Below are positions 1 through 8,108 of a stretch of 35,154 nucleotides of DNA, in pieces. Source of the stretch: an uncultured bacterium (lineage in GTDB: Bacteria > Cyanobacteriota > Vampirovibrionia > Gastranaerophilales > Gastranaerophilaceae); NCBI GenBank assembly GCA_905215335.1, contig CAJMPQ010000018.1:1-35154 (forward strand), given 5' to 3'. Each line of letters starts with the position of its first letter. Within the stretch, counting starts at the first letter, position 1. A program made the position numbers and the translations under genes. The notes beneath the pieces are model-generated. The model made no database searches. It saw only the letters and a program-made list of their open reading frames with translations, and had not been told where the DNA came from.

Positions 1-2
1 CA

Positions 3-1262
3 GGTTATTTCTTATTTACTAAAGGTGATAAAGTATTTACACCTGGAGGCGGAACCGAAGGAACTGGAAATCCTAGTGATGCATTTAACCCAAGTGTTTT
101 AGCTCCATCTGTAGCTGCACAGGCTGGTGCTTATTCTACACAATTGCAGACTTATAATTATGCTTTTAATCATTCCGATTCATTTATGAATATACCTTAT
201 TTGGAAAGAATATCTATGAAGTATAAAAATAGATATGCAATATCTCCTACAGGTAATGCGACAGATGTTGGTATTTATTCACCATTATTCACAAAAGATA
301 ATAATGCTGGAGTATGGGTAAAACCATATACAAGTTTTGAGAATATTCCATTAAAGAATGGTCCTAAAGTGTCAAATATAACATATGGAACCTTAATAGG
401 TTACGATAGTGAAATTACTCCGATAAAGAAAGGTTTTGACAGAGTCATAACTGGATATATCGGTTACAATGGCGCAAGCCAAAGATATAGTGGAGTAGAT
501 TCAACTCAAAATGGTGGATTACTTGGTGGAACATTGACATTATATAAAGGAAATTTCTTTAATGCGACTACAGTAAGTGCAGGAGCTTCAGTTGCTAATA
601 ATACTAATATGTATGGAAAAGAAGATTTGACAATGTTATTAGCAGGTATAGGAAATAAAACCGGTTATAATTTGGAATTTAAAGAAGGTCGGTTTATTGT
701 TCAACCAAGCTTGCTATTATCATATACCTTTGTGAACACATTTGATTATACAAATGCTGCAGGTGTAAAAATAGACAGTGATCCATTACACGCAATTCAA
801 CTATCTCCGGGAGTGAAATTTATTGGAAATTTACCTCATGGTTGGCAGCCATACGTTGGTGTAAATATGGTATGGAATATTTTGGGAGAATCAAATGTAC
901 GAGCAAATAATGTACAATTACCTGAAATGAGTATAAAACCATATATTCAATACGGCGTCGGAGTGCAAAAATTATGTAAAGATAGATTTACCGCATATGG
1001 TCAGGCAATGATAACTAATGGTGGACGAAACGGTATAGCGTTAACTGGTGGTTTTAGATGGGCTTTAGGTAAAGAAGGTAAACCTATAGAAAAAGTTCAA
1101 ACAAAAAACAAAAAAATGGCACAAATTGTTGGTCCTGAAACCACAGGTACAAATGGGCGCAAAATATTAAAACAATTAAGTCAAGAACAACGAACAGCCT
1201 TAGGTGCAAAACCACAAAATACTACAAGAACTACAAATGTCGGAGTTTTAAAACAATTGTAA
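3..1262 (+). CDS. Autotransporter C-terminal beta-barrel domain protein (5' end outside window)
   Basis: The reading frame is open from the first bases of the window to TAA at 1260-1262, so this is the C-terminal 419 residues of a larger protein. The in-frame TTG at 144 is internal, not a start. The visible part begins with a Gly/Pro-rich linker, then SVAAQAGAYSTQLQTYNYAF, which looks like the helix that plugs an autotransporter barrel. About 280 residues of alternating aromatic/Gly strands follow (for example GVWVKPYTSF, YGTLIGYDSE, GGFRWALG). That pattern fits an autotransporter-type translocation barrel in the outer membrane; the passenger would lie upstream of the window. Unusually, roughly 65 Lys/Gln/Thr-rich residues follow the apparent last strand (GFRWAL), whereas most barrels end at a terminal aromatic. 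The family call is by pattern; the passenger's function cannot be judged. Confidence 0.72.
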   Translation, partial: GYFLFTKGDKVFTPGGGTEGTGNPSDAFNPSVLAPSVAAQAGAYSTQLQTYNYAFNHSDSFMNIPYLERISMKYKNRYAISPTGNATDVGIYSPLFTKDNNAGVWVKPYTSFENIPLKNGPKVSNITYGTLIGYDSEITPIKKGFDRVITGYIGYNGASQRYSGVDSTQNGGLLGGTLTLYKGNFFNATTVSAGASVANNTNMYGKEDLTMLLAGIGNKTGYNLEFKEGRFIVQPSLLLSYTFVNTFDYTNAAGVKIDSDPLHAIQLSPGVKFIGNLPHGWQPYVGVNMVWNILGESNVRANNVQLPEMSIKPYIQYGVGVQKLCKDRFTAYGQAMITNGGRNGIALTGGFRWALGKEGKPIEKVQTKNKKMAQIVGPETTGTNGRKILKQLSQEQRTALGAKPQNTTRTTNVGVLKQL

Positions 1263-1264
1263 TA

Positions 1265-1298
1265 AAAAAGCTGGATTAAATATTTAGTCCAGCTTTTT
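1265..1298. terminator. Bidirectional intrinsic terminator
   Basis: A perfect 11-bp inverted repeat (AAAAAGCTGGA at 1265-1275, TCCAGCTTTTT at 1288-1298) encloses a 12-nt AT-rich loop. Both arms end in A/T tracts, so it can stop transcription of the autotransporter gene on the plus strand and of the convergent small gene on the minus strand. It begins 3 nt after the autotransporter stop codon. Confidence 0.85.
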
Positions 1299-1559
1299 CT
1301 ATGCTTCTATAAATTCCATATGGTTTGATAATGGAATTTCGCTTATTAAATTCTTTATGTTTGGTGTTGAAACTTTATATCGAATTTTTTTTGTTGGGTC
1401 TTTTTGAAAAACATAAGTGGAAATCATGATTATAGATTTTGTTGCTTCAAATAAATTCAGGTTTGTTAAATCTATAATTTCATCTTTGTTAATTTTAAAT
1501 TCTTTTAGAATGTTTTTAATTTCAATATTTTTAGTTTTATTTTTAAATTCAATAGTCAT
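1299..1559 (-). CDS. Small uncharacterised protein (86 aa)
   Basis: This is an 86-residue Lys/Ile-rich protein I do not recognise. It has no signal peptide, transmembrane segment or cysteine, so it is probably cytoplasmic. The pattern suggests alternating strands and helices (EIIDLTNLNL, then the helix FEATKSIIMISTYVF, then the strand KIRYKVSTP). A small alpha/beta fold is possible, but no family is claimed. Two things support its being real: an AGGA ribosome-binding site about 10 nt upstream of the ATG, and a terminator hairpin beginning right at its stop codon. It is convergent with the autotransporter gene and divergent from kdsD. Confidence 0.55.
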   Translation of the reverse strand: MTIEFKNKTKNIEIKNILKEFKINKDEIIDLTNLNLFEATKSIIMISTYVFQKDPTKKIRYKVSTPNIKNLISEIPLSNHMEFIEA

Positions 1560-1625
1560 AATATGTATTTCCTAACTAAAATATCGGAATTGATTTAAAA
1601 TTTTTAAAAAATATTTGTAAAGATA

Positions 1626-1654
1626 CTGTATTTGTAGGATATTTATTGTATAAT
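1626..1654 (+). promoter_or_regulatory. Probable promoter of the kdsD operon
   Basis: A perfect -10 hexamer, TATAAT, lies at 1649-1654, with a weak -35 (CTGTAT, 1626-1631) 17 nt upstream. A transcript starting near 1661 would carry the ribosome-binding site AGAGAGG at 1667-1673. The upstream in-frame TTG at 1646 overlaps this -10 box, which argues against TTG as the kdsD start. Confidence 0.55.
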
Positions 1655-1678
1655 TTTCTTAAATTAAGAGAGGTGGAT

Positions 1679-2659
1679 ATGGTATCTATGACTTTAAGTA
1701 AAATTAATGAACTAGCAAAAGAAGTTTTAGAAATTGAAGCAAATTCAATTTTAAGGTTAAAAAATAATATTGGGGAAGCTTTTGATAAAGCAATTGACAT
1801 TCTTTACAATTGTAAGGGAAGAGTTATTGTTACTGGTATGGGTAAATCTGGTATTATTGGTAAAAAAATTGCTGCAACTATGTCTTCAACAGGTACTCCA
1901 GCATATTTCTTGCATCCTGCAGAAAGTACTCACGGAGATTCCGGAGTTATTACCAGAGAAGATGTTATTATTGCAATTTCAAATAGTGGTGAAACTCAAG
2001 AATTAATGAATTTATTACCATTGATTAAAAGATTTGGTTGTCCAATGATTGGTATGACCGGAAATTTAAATTCAACTTTGGCTAAAACAAGTGAAGTAGT
2101 ATTAGATATTTCAGTAGAACGTGAAGCATGTCCATTAGGAAAGGCTCCAACAGCTAGTACTACAGCTACTTTAGCTATGGGGGATACTTTGGCGGTATGT
2201 TTGATGGAGAAAAAAGGTTTTACCAAAGAAGATTTTCTAATGTATCATCCTTCTGGAAAACTTGGTAAAGGTTTGACATACAAAGTTAGAGATTTGATGA
2301 TTACAGGTGATAGAATGCCTCTAGTTAATGAAAAAGAATCTTTCAAAGATGTAATTAATACAATTTCTGAATATAAATTAGGTATGGCAATGATTTTAGA
2401 TTCATCTAAGAAATTAACAGGTGTATTAACAGATGGTGATATTAGAAGAACTGTTATTAAATACCCAAATTCTTTAAATATGCCAGTAAAAGATGTAATG
2501 ACTGAAAATCCTAAAAGAATAACAGAAGATGCTTATGCTGCATCAGCATTAAATTTAATGGAGAAATATTCAATTACAGCATTAGCTGTTGTTGATGAAA
2601 ATAATATTCCTGTTGGTGTAATCCATGTTCATGATTTATTAAGAGCAGGAGTAGCCTAA
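1679..2659 (+). CDS. kdsD: Arabinose-5-phosphate isomerase (KpsF/GutQ/KdsD family)
   Basis: Converts D-ribulose 5-phosphate to D-arabinose 5-phosphate, the first committed step of Kdo synthesis for lipopolysaccharide, in the cytoplasm. The 326-residue product has an N-terminal SIS domain (about residues 30-165) with TGMGKSGIIGKKIAATMSS, then FLHPAESTHGDSG and the sugar-phosphate loop ISNSGETQE. Two CBS domains follow (about 200-255 and 265-320). Length and order match the family (about 320-330 aa). The ATG at 1679 is chosen because AGAGAGG lies 5 nt upstream; a longer TTG start at 1646 would overlap the -10 box. Its stop overlaps the kdsC start (TAATG), so the two are translationally coupled consecutive pathway genes. 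Confidence 0.93.
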   Translation: MVSMTLSKINELAKEVLEIEANSILRLKNNIGEAFDKAIDILYNCKGRVIVTGMGKSGIIGKKIAATMSSTGTPAYFLHPAESTHGDSGVITREDVIIAISNSGETQELMNLLPLIKRFGCPMIGMTGNLNSTLAKTSEVVLDISVEREACPLGKAPTASTTATLAMGDTLAVCLMEKKGFTKEDFLMYHPSGKLGKGLTYKVRDLMITGDRMPLVNEKESFKDVINTISEYKLGMAMILDSSKKLTGVLTDGDIRRTVIKYPNSLNMPVKDVMTENPKRITEDAYAASALNLMEKYSITALAVVDENNIPVGVIHVHDLLRAGVA

Positions 2660-3150
2660 TGTCATTAGAGGAAATTGCAAAACAGATAAAGTTATTAGCT
2701 TTTGATGTCGATGGTGTAATGACAGATGGTAGTATAACCTATGACGAAAATGGTATTGAGTATAAGACATTCAATGCAAAGGATGGTCATGGACTTGCTA
2801 AAATGGCAAAAAATGGTTTTATAACAGCCATTATCACAGGAAGAAATAACGGTACAGTTGATCGAAGAGCAACTGATTTAAAAGTTACAGAAGTTTATCA
2901 AGGTGTTCGTAATAAGCTTCCAATATTAGAAGCAATTATGGAAAAATATGGGTTAGATTTTTCTCAAGTTTCTTATATGGGAGATGATGAGCCTGATATT
3001 TGTATATTAAGTAAAGTCGCAATTGCAGCTTGTCCTGCTGATGCTGTTGATAAAGTTCAACAAGTTTGTAATTTTAAATCTTCAAAAAATGGAGGTTGTG
3101 GCGCAGTTAGGGAATTATGCGATTTTATATTTGATTCACAGAATGCGTAA
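2659..3150 (+). CDS. kdsC: 3-deoxy-D-manno-octulosonate 8-phosphate phosphatase
   Basis: A HAD-superfamily phosphatase that removes phosphate from Kdo 8-phosphate before CMP activation, in the cytoplasm. The 163-residue protein carries the HAD motif FDVDGVMTDG (nucleophile Asp16, general acid Asp18), the second motif IITGRNN, and the Mg-binding motif MGDDEPDICIL. It lacks a large cap domain, as expected for the tetrameric KdsC group (about 170-190 aa). It starts at the ATG overlapping the kdsD stop. The pairing with kdsD makes the substrate assignment strong. kdsA and kdsB are not in the window. Confidence 0.92.
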   Translation: MSLEEIAKQIKLLAFDVDGVMTDGSITYDENGIEYKTFNAKDGHGLAKMAKNGFITAIITGRNNGTVDRRATDLKVTEVYQGVRNKLPILEAIMEKYGLDFSQVSYMGDDEPDICILSKVAIAACPADAVDKVQQVCNFKSSKNGGCGAVRELCDFIFDSQNA

Positions 3151-3177
3151 TTATAAGAAGAATAAGGGGATATAAAT

Positions 3178-3540
3178 ATGTACGAAATTAAAACACAAGC
3201 GTTTTTTGCAGCTGCACATCATTTATTAAATTATGATGGTGAATGCGAAAATCAACATGGTCATAACTGGATGGTAGAAGCTTTTGTTCAAGGTGAAAGC
3301 TTAAATCAAAGTAATATTTTAATCGATTATAAGGTTCTAAAAAAAGAATTAAATGCGGTTTTAGAAACTTTAGATCATAAAGATTTAAATGAATTACCAG
3401 AGTTTAAAGGTGAAAGCCCTTCTAGTGAAATGATATCTGCTTATATTTATTCAAAATTAAAAGAAAGAATTGTTCAATTAAGTAAAATTACGGTTTGGGA
3501 AACTCAAACATCTTGTTGTTCATATTTTGAAGCTGAATAG
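3178..3540 (+). CDS. queD: 6-pyruvoyl-tetrahydropterin synthase / QueD-like protein
   Basis: A 120-residue T-fold enzyme. QueD makes 6-carboxy-5,6,7,8-tetrahydropterin from dihydroneopterin triphosphate on the queuosine/preQ0 pathway. The zinc ligands are visible as His14 in FAAAHHL and His27/His29 in CENQHGHN, with catalytic Cys23 in the family's C-x3-HGH motif. The Asp/His pair in LDHKDLN (Asp66, His67) and Glu108 in TVWETQT complete the active-site pattern. The ribosome-binding site is AAGGGGA just upstream of the ATG. It lies 27 nt after kdsC and 25 nt before uppP, so it is probably co-transcribed. Other queuosine genes are absent, so a 6-pyruvoyl-tetrahydropterin synthase activity cannot be excluded. 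Confidence 0.85.
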   Translation: MYEIKTQAFFAAAHHLLNYDGECENQHGHNWMVEAFVQGESLNQSNILIDYKVLKKELNAVLETLDHKDLNELPEFKGESPSSEMISAYIYSKLKERIVQLSKITVWETQTSCCSYFEAE

Positions 3541-3565
3541 TAGATTTTAGAAAGAGAGATTTTGG

Positions 3566-4411
3566 ATGAATTTTATACAAGCAATATTAATGGGGATAGT
3601 TCAAGGGTTAAGTGAATTTTTACCAGTATCAAGCTCAGCACACTTAGTATTTACGTCAAATTTTTACAAAGTATTTAAGAATATACCAATTGTAGCTCAA
3701 ACTAACGAAGAAGTATTTTTTGATATTATGCTTCATTTAGGAACATTGATTGCAGTTCTAATATTCTTTAGAAAAGATGTCTGGGAAATTTTGATAGCAT
3801 TGATAAATGCTTGTAAAAAACGTGATTTTTCTGATCATAAGGCAAAATTAGCACTTTATATTATCGCTGGTACAGTTGTTACAATTGCTTTAGCTTTACC
3901 GTTTAATGAAGTTGCAGAACATTTGGTTTATCATCCTGCATTAGTTGGTGGTTTGTTAGTAATTACTGGTGGAGTATTATTCTTTAGTGAATATCTATCA
4001 AAGAAGAAAGATAATAAATCTGATAAAGTTAATTTGAAACAAGCTTTATTAATCGGTTTAGCTCAAGGTGTTGCCGTTTTACCAGGATTTTCAAGATCAG
4101 GTTGGACAATGGCAACTGGTTTATTTACAGGCTTAAATAGAGAAACTGCAGCAAGATATTCTTTTTTATTAAGTATTCCAATTATATTAGGTGCATCTAT
4201 GGTTTATCCTATAATTAAGATTGATATTGCAGAAGCGGTTACATATAATTGGATAGCCATATTGGCAGGTACAGTTGTATCTGGTATTGTTGGATATTTA
4301 TGTATAAAATATTTTATGAAATTTATTTCAAGATTTTCTTTAAACGTTTTCGGTTATTATTGTGTGATAATGGGGTTATTCACACTAGTGTTTTTTAATA
4401 TTTTTAAGTAA
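3566..4411 (+). CDS. uppP: Undecaprenyl-diphosphatase UppP/BacA
   Basis: An integral membrane phosphatase that converts undecaprenyl diphosphate to undecaprenyl phosphate, recycling the lipid carrier for peptidoglycan and LPS. It can confer bacitracin tolerance. The 281-residue sequence has both family signatures: GIVQGLSEFLPVSSSAHL near the N-terminus and GLAQGVAVLPGFSRSGWT in the middle. Several hydrophobic segments follow, ending in a C-terminal membrane helix. Length is typical (about 265-290 aa). A GAGAG ribosome-binding site lies about 7 nt before the ATG. It follows the Kdo genes, so the operon is envelope-related. No clear terminator separates it from the next gene 91 nt downstream. 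Confidence 0.95.
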   Translation: MNFIQAILMGIVQGLSEFLPVSSSAHLVFTSNFYKVFKNIPIVAQTNEEVFFDIMLHLGTLIAVLIFFRKDVWEILIALINACKKRDFSDHKAKLALYIIAGTVVTIALALPFNEVAEHLVYHPALVGGLLVITGGVLFFSEYLSKKKDNKSDKVNLKQALLIGLAQGVAVLPGFSRSGWTMATGLFTGLNRETAARYSFLLSIPIILGASMVYPIIKIDIAEAVTYNWIAILAGTVVSGIVGYLCIKYFMKFISRFSLNVFGYYCVIMGLFTLVFFNIFK

Positions 4412-4502
4412 AAATATTTGTTAAAATTTGTAAATATAAACAAAACAAGATAACAAAAAAAAATCTTGACATGTATTCTAATGAAAGAAATGCGGAGTTA
4501 TC

Positions 4503-5543
4503 ATGATTTTACCAATTAGCAATTTTAGTGATAAAAAAATATCATTTAGTGCCAAAGATGGGGATGAGAAAAACGTATCATATGATAAGGATACATTGTT
4601 GGAAAATAATTTTTCAACGCGTTCTCGTATAGGACTAGATAAATTAACAAAAGCTTTTACAGTGTATCCGGCTAAGGGATTGAAGGGTAGTAAAAATTCT
4701 AATTTTTATGAATTTTTAACAATGGGTACAGTTCCGTACTTAATCGGAAGTGGCATGTTGATGTCAATTTTTAACTCTGCGGCTAAGTATTATGATCATA
4801 CTGGAAAATATAATGCTACGGTAAAATTAGGTAACAAAATGGCTTTAGGTGTTTTATTTTATGGCTTATTTAAGTCAATATCTAAATCTTTTGTTAACGT
4901 TCCAGTTAGAATGGCAACGGGGGTAGATACTCAACTTCCTTATGCAAAGGTTAACTATCAATTACAAGAATCACCTGATGATTATGATTTAACAAGTATT
5001 GAGTATCATAAAGTTGGTGAAAGTGTTGATTTCACTCGTTGGGATTTGTTATATGGTGATCCTAAAAAAGGTGAAAAACTTAATTTTAGATATGATAAAA
5101 TCGCAAAGAAAAATGGTCTTGGTGAAAATTTAAATGATTCCGATCAAGAGGTTAAGCCTATTTATAAGGAAGTTCTTGTTAAGTCAACTTTAGCTAGAAG
5201 CTTTTCATCATTCTTATGGGCTGCAGTTGGAGTGTGTTTAGCATTTCAAAAACCTTGGGAAAGCTATTTTAGAGTAGCTACTTTAAAATTCTGGAAGCCA
5301 AAAGATTTTATGCATTCTCTAAAAGTTTTTGGTCAGTGTGCAGTAGATAGTGCTAAGGATTTTTATAAAGGGCCATTGGAAGCTAAGTCAAAAATTCAAA
5401 AACATGGTGGTAAATTAATGTTAGGTTCTGCAGTAGCTGTTACGGCTTTGGGTGTTTTAAATGCTATTCATATTACTAAAAAGCCTAAAAATGTAAAAGA
5501 AGCCGGAGTTATAAATAATAATAAAGAAAGTGTGGTGAGTTAG
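4503..5543 (+). CDS. Uncharacterised four-segment membrane protein, type A (346 aa)
   Basis: I do not recognise this protein. It has no cleavable signal peptide. The N-terminus carries ISFSAK (residues 13-18). Hydrophobic segments lie at about 71-91, 110-130, 235-249 and 304-324, and a Lys-rich tail follows (KKPKNVKEAG). Between segments 2 and 3 is a charged loop with FTRWDLLYGDP (Trp180-Asp181-Leu182). The same landmark, IPWDLYSD, occurs at the equivalent point of the next protein, and the preceding stretches also line up (VNVPVRMATGVD against LQLPAYLIHGVN), so the two look like distant paralogues. A GGAG ribosome-binding site lies 6 nt before the ATG. Its TAG abuts the next ATG directly, so the two are made together. 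Probably inner membrane; function unknown. Confidence 0.75.
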   Translation: MILPISNFSDKKISFSAKDGDEKNVSYDKDTLLENNFSTRSRIGLDKLTKAFTVYPAKGLKGSKNSNFYEFLTMGTVPYLIGSGMLMSIFNSAAKYYDHTGKYNATVKLGNKMALGVLFYGLFKSISKSFVNVPVRMATGVDTQLPYAKVNYQLQESPDDYDLTSIEYHKVGESVDFTRWDLLYGDPKKGEKLNFRYDKIAKKNGLGENLNDSDQEVKPIYKEVLVKSTLARSFSSFLWAAVGVCLAFQKPWESYFRVATLKFWKPKDFMHSLKVFGQCAVDSAKDFYKGPLEAKSKIQKHGGKLMLGSAVAVTALGVLNAIHITKKPKNVKEAGVINNNKESVVS

Positions 5544-8108
5544 ATGAGAACAAATTTAATTCAATCATACGTAAATGGTACTCCTGCCGTTCAACAATAT
5601 AATTCAGACAAAGCTGTAAAAGATTTTGATGTAAATAAAGAATTGTCAAATAGAACGTTTATAAAACCTTTGCCAAGTAATGGTAAACTCGTTCGAAATA
5701 CAATTTTTGATATGCCTGCAGAAATGTTTAAAGATTTTAAATATGATTTGCGCGCATTGAAACATTCTATAAAAGGTGAAGCTAATGACCACGAATTAGG
5801 TAGATTAAATGATTTTGGTATGAAGCTTGGTGGTTTGGCAATTGCATCATATTTATTTACTAAAAAGCAAACTCCAAAAACAAAATTATTTGAATTTATA
5901 GGTTTAGCATCATTCTTTGGTGCAATGAATTTATGGCCAAAATTGTTTTTACAATTACCAGCTTATTTAATTCACGGTGTTAATATAAGACAAAAATACG
6001 AAGATAACTATGGTAGAAAGAAAATGTTCTACCAAGATCACCAATTTATTCCTTGGGATTTATATAGTGATAAAGAAATTAATAAAATAGGTGACAGATT
6101 AGGTGTACCAAAAAATATTCCAAATCGTCGTGATTTTATTCAAGAGAAAATGAGAAAAATTGCACTCCAAAATAATACTATGTGGATGTTAACCTCAGGA
6201 TTTTCAACAGCTATAATGAGTGCATTGATTTGTTTTGGCTTAGAAGATGCTGTTGCTAAGTATCAAGGTAATAAGTTGAACAAAAAAGCTGATATGTTAT
6301 TATCTAACTTTACTCAAGAAATTGGAAAATATGATTTCAGTAAGAATGAAGCTGAATTGAAAAATATTTTATCTGAAAATACTGGAAAACCTGTTACAAA
6401 AGAATTAGTAGGTGCAATAAAAGCTAATCTGTCAGAAGGTTTAGATTTCGTAACTGCTTCTAGTATAGAAACAGATTTAAATGATATGTTTGGTCGTTTA
6501 GATAGATTTAATTTCGCACCTGAAACATTAGATAATGTTAGAAATGTTTTAAAAAATAATTTTGAAGGTTTGAATTTATCTGAAGATGAACTTAAACAAA
6601 TTTTGCCAAATAATGATTCTATTATAGAAAGATTTACAACATCTGGATTGATGCAAGATAATGTAAGAGATTTTTCAGAACATTCAAAACTTATTCAAAA
6701 AATGATGGATGAAAATATTGCTAAATTTGTTGCAAATAATCCGGATAATTCTAATGCAAGAAAATTAGATTTCTATATGAAAAAGTTAGTGCATTCAAAT
6801 AATGATACTGATTCAAAATTACTTGAAGCATTCAAGTTAAAACCATCATCTGTCTTAACAGAAAATATGGTTAAAAGTTTAGAAGAAATCTCAACAACAT
6901 TGAATCAATTTAAGGCTAAAAATGCAGTACTTGATAGATTTGCATTTATTAAAGTTGCTCAAGCTCCTGAAACTATTTTGGCAAATCAATGGAATGGCAT
7001 ATCTCAAGATTTATTAAAAACTTTAAAATTCACTCCGGAAGAAATACAGTTAGCTAGAATTGATAGAACAGTAGTTGGAGATTTGTTACGTAATAAGTTA
7101 GAAGCTATTTCAAGTAATGATGAAGAATATGCTAATGTTGTAGAAGCTTTACAAAAGAAATTATCTGGACTACAAACTGGAATGTCACCTCTTGAGTCAG
7201 CTAAGGATGGTAATAGTAGTAATTATCAAAATCTAGTGAACACAACATTTAATGAAGCTGCAGATTCATTGAGAAAATCCAAGATGGAAATGACTGCTGA
7301 AAGTATCGCAGGATATTCAGATACTTCAAGAACTTCATTGAAAGATTTACAATTAGGTTTTGTGACTGACAGAATAAAAGGTGTAAAAAGTTCATTCTAT
7401 AGGTTGTTAAATACATTAGATTTATATCATAGAATTTCGAAATTGGAAAATGTAGATCAATTAAATTCTACAATGCCAAGAGAAGTGAAAGAAGAATTAG
7501 TTGAGTTATGCAAACAAACTTTAATTGATGGTCATAATTCAGATTATGCAGTGAAATTCTATAGCGAAAGAAATCCTGAAGTAAATCCACATATTGAAGC
7601 TTGGGATTTAGATGCTCAAAGAGAATTTTACTCACAAATAGAAGTGAAAAATGGTAAAGTTGTTAATAAGTATTTAGGAACACATCAACCTCACGAAGTT
7701 GTTGAACTTTCAAATGATAAGAACTTCTTCGAAGCTGCAATGAAGTTAATGTATGATGGTGATATTCACCCTGATACTATGAGTAAAATAAAAGATTCAG
7801 TATTTATTGAAGATTTTATGAATTATAGACGTGATGTATTAAACTTTATTGGTAGTGATAGATATTTTGCCAAATTCAATCACGTAATTAATGGAAATGA
7901 AGTGAAATCATCTTCCGAACTTAAGTTCTTATTGATGGGTTGTGCACCAGATGAAATGTTTTCAAAATTATGTAACCAATCATTTAATGGTAGTAAATGG
8001 TTTAAAATGTTTGGTAAGTTGGGCGCAGGATTGATAGGTGTAACTGTATTATCTCAATTCTTTATGGGAAGAATGAAAACACCAAAAGTACAAAAGGAGA
8101 ATAAGTAA
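5544..8108 (+). CDS. Uncharacterised large membrane-anchored protein, type B (854 aa)
   Basis: An 854-residue protein I do not recognise. Hydrophobic segments are at about 91-106, 115-136, 213-231 and, close to the C-terminus, 826-841 (LGAGLIGVTVLSQFFM), followed by a basic tail. Between segments 3 and 4 lie about 590 residues of soluble, helix-rich, charged sequence without cysteine motifs or an enzyme signature I can name. The N-terminal 240 residues resemble type A, including the IPWDLYSD landmark at Trp171-Asp172-Leu173. The protein therefore looks like the same scaffold with a large domain inserted before the last segment. It starts directly after the type A stop and its stop overlaps the GH13 start (TAATG). 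This suggests a membrane scaffold that works with the enzyme made next; the role is inference. Confidence 0.75.
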   Translation: MRTNLIQSYVNGTPAVQQYNSDKAVKDFDVNKELSNRTFIKPLPSNGKLVRNTIFDMPAEMFKDFKYDLRALKHSIKGEANDHELGRLNDFGMKLGGLAIASYLFTKKQTPKTKLFEFIGLASFFGAMNLWPKLFLQLPAYLIHGVNIRQKYEDNYGRKKMFYQDHQFIPWDLYSDKEINKIGDRLGVPKNIPNRRDFIQEKMRKIALQNNTMWMLTSGFSTAIMSALICFGLEDAVAKYQGNKLNKKADMLLSNFTQEIGKYDFSKNEAELKNILSENTGKPVTKELVGAIKANLSEGLDFVTASSIETDLNDMFGRLDRFNFAPETLDNVRNVLKNNFEGLNLSEDELKQILPNNDSIIERFTTSGLMQDNVRDFSEHSKLIQKMMDENIAKFVANNPDNSNARKLDFYMKKLVHSNNDTDSKLLEAFKLKPSSVLTENMVKSLEEISTTLNQFKAKNAVLDRFAFIKVAQAPETILANQWNGISQDLLKTLKFTPEEIQLARIDRTVVGDLLRNKLEAISSNDEEYANVVEALQKKLSGLQTGMSPLESAKDGNSSNYQNLVNTTFNEAADSLRKSKMEMTAESIAGYSDTSRTSLKDLQLGFVTDRIKGVKSSFYRLLNTLDLYHRISKLENVDQLNSTMPREVKEELVELCKQTLIDGHNSDYAVKFYSERNPEVNPHIEAWDLDAQREFYSQIEVKNGKVVNKYLGTHQPHEVVELSNDKNFFEAAMKLMYDGDIHPDTMSKIKDSVFIEDFMNYRRDVLNFIGSDRYFAKFNHVINGNEVKSSSELKFLLMGCAPDEMFSKLCNQSFNGSKWFKMFGKLGAGLIGVTVLSQFFMGRMKTPKVQKENK

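Noticed and set aside
144..146. TTG as start of the autotransporter fragment
   Set aside because: The frame is open upstream to the window edge with protein-like sequence continuing, so this is an internal codon.
1646..1648. TTG as an upstream start of kdsD
   Set aside because: It overlaps the TATAAT box at 1649-1654, while the ATG at 1679 has AGAGAGG at the right distance.
1770..2006. 78-codon frame inside kdsD
   Set aside because: Leu/Gln-rich shadow in another frame of a clear enzyme gene.
4466..4471. TTGACA 32 nt before the 346-aa membrane protein gene
   Set aside because: A perfect -35 hexamer, but no -10-like sequence exists at 15-19 nt spacing, so a promoter cannot be supported. The gene may be read from the uppP operon.
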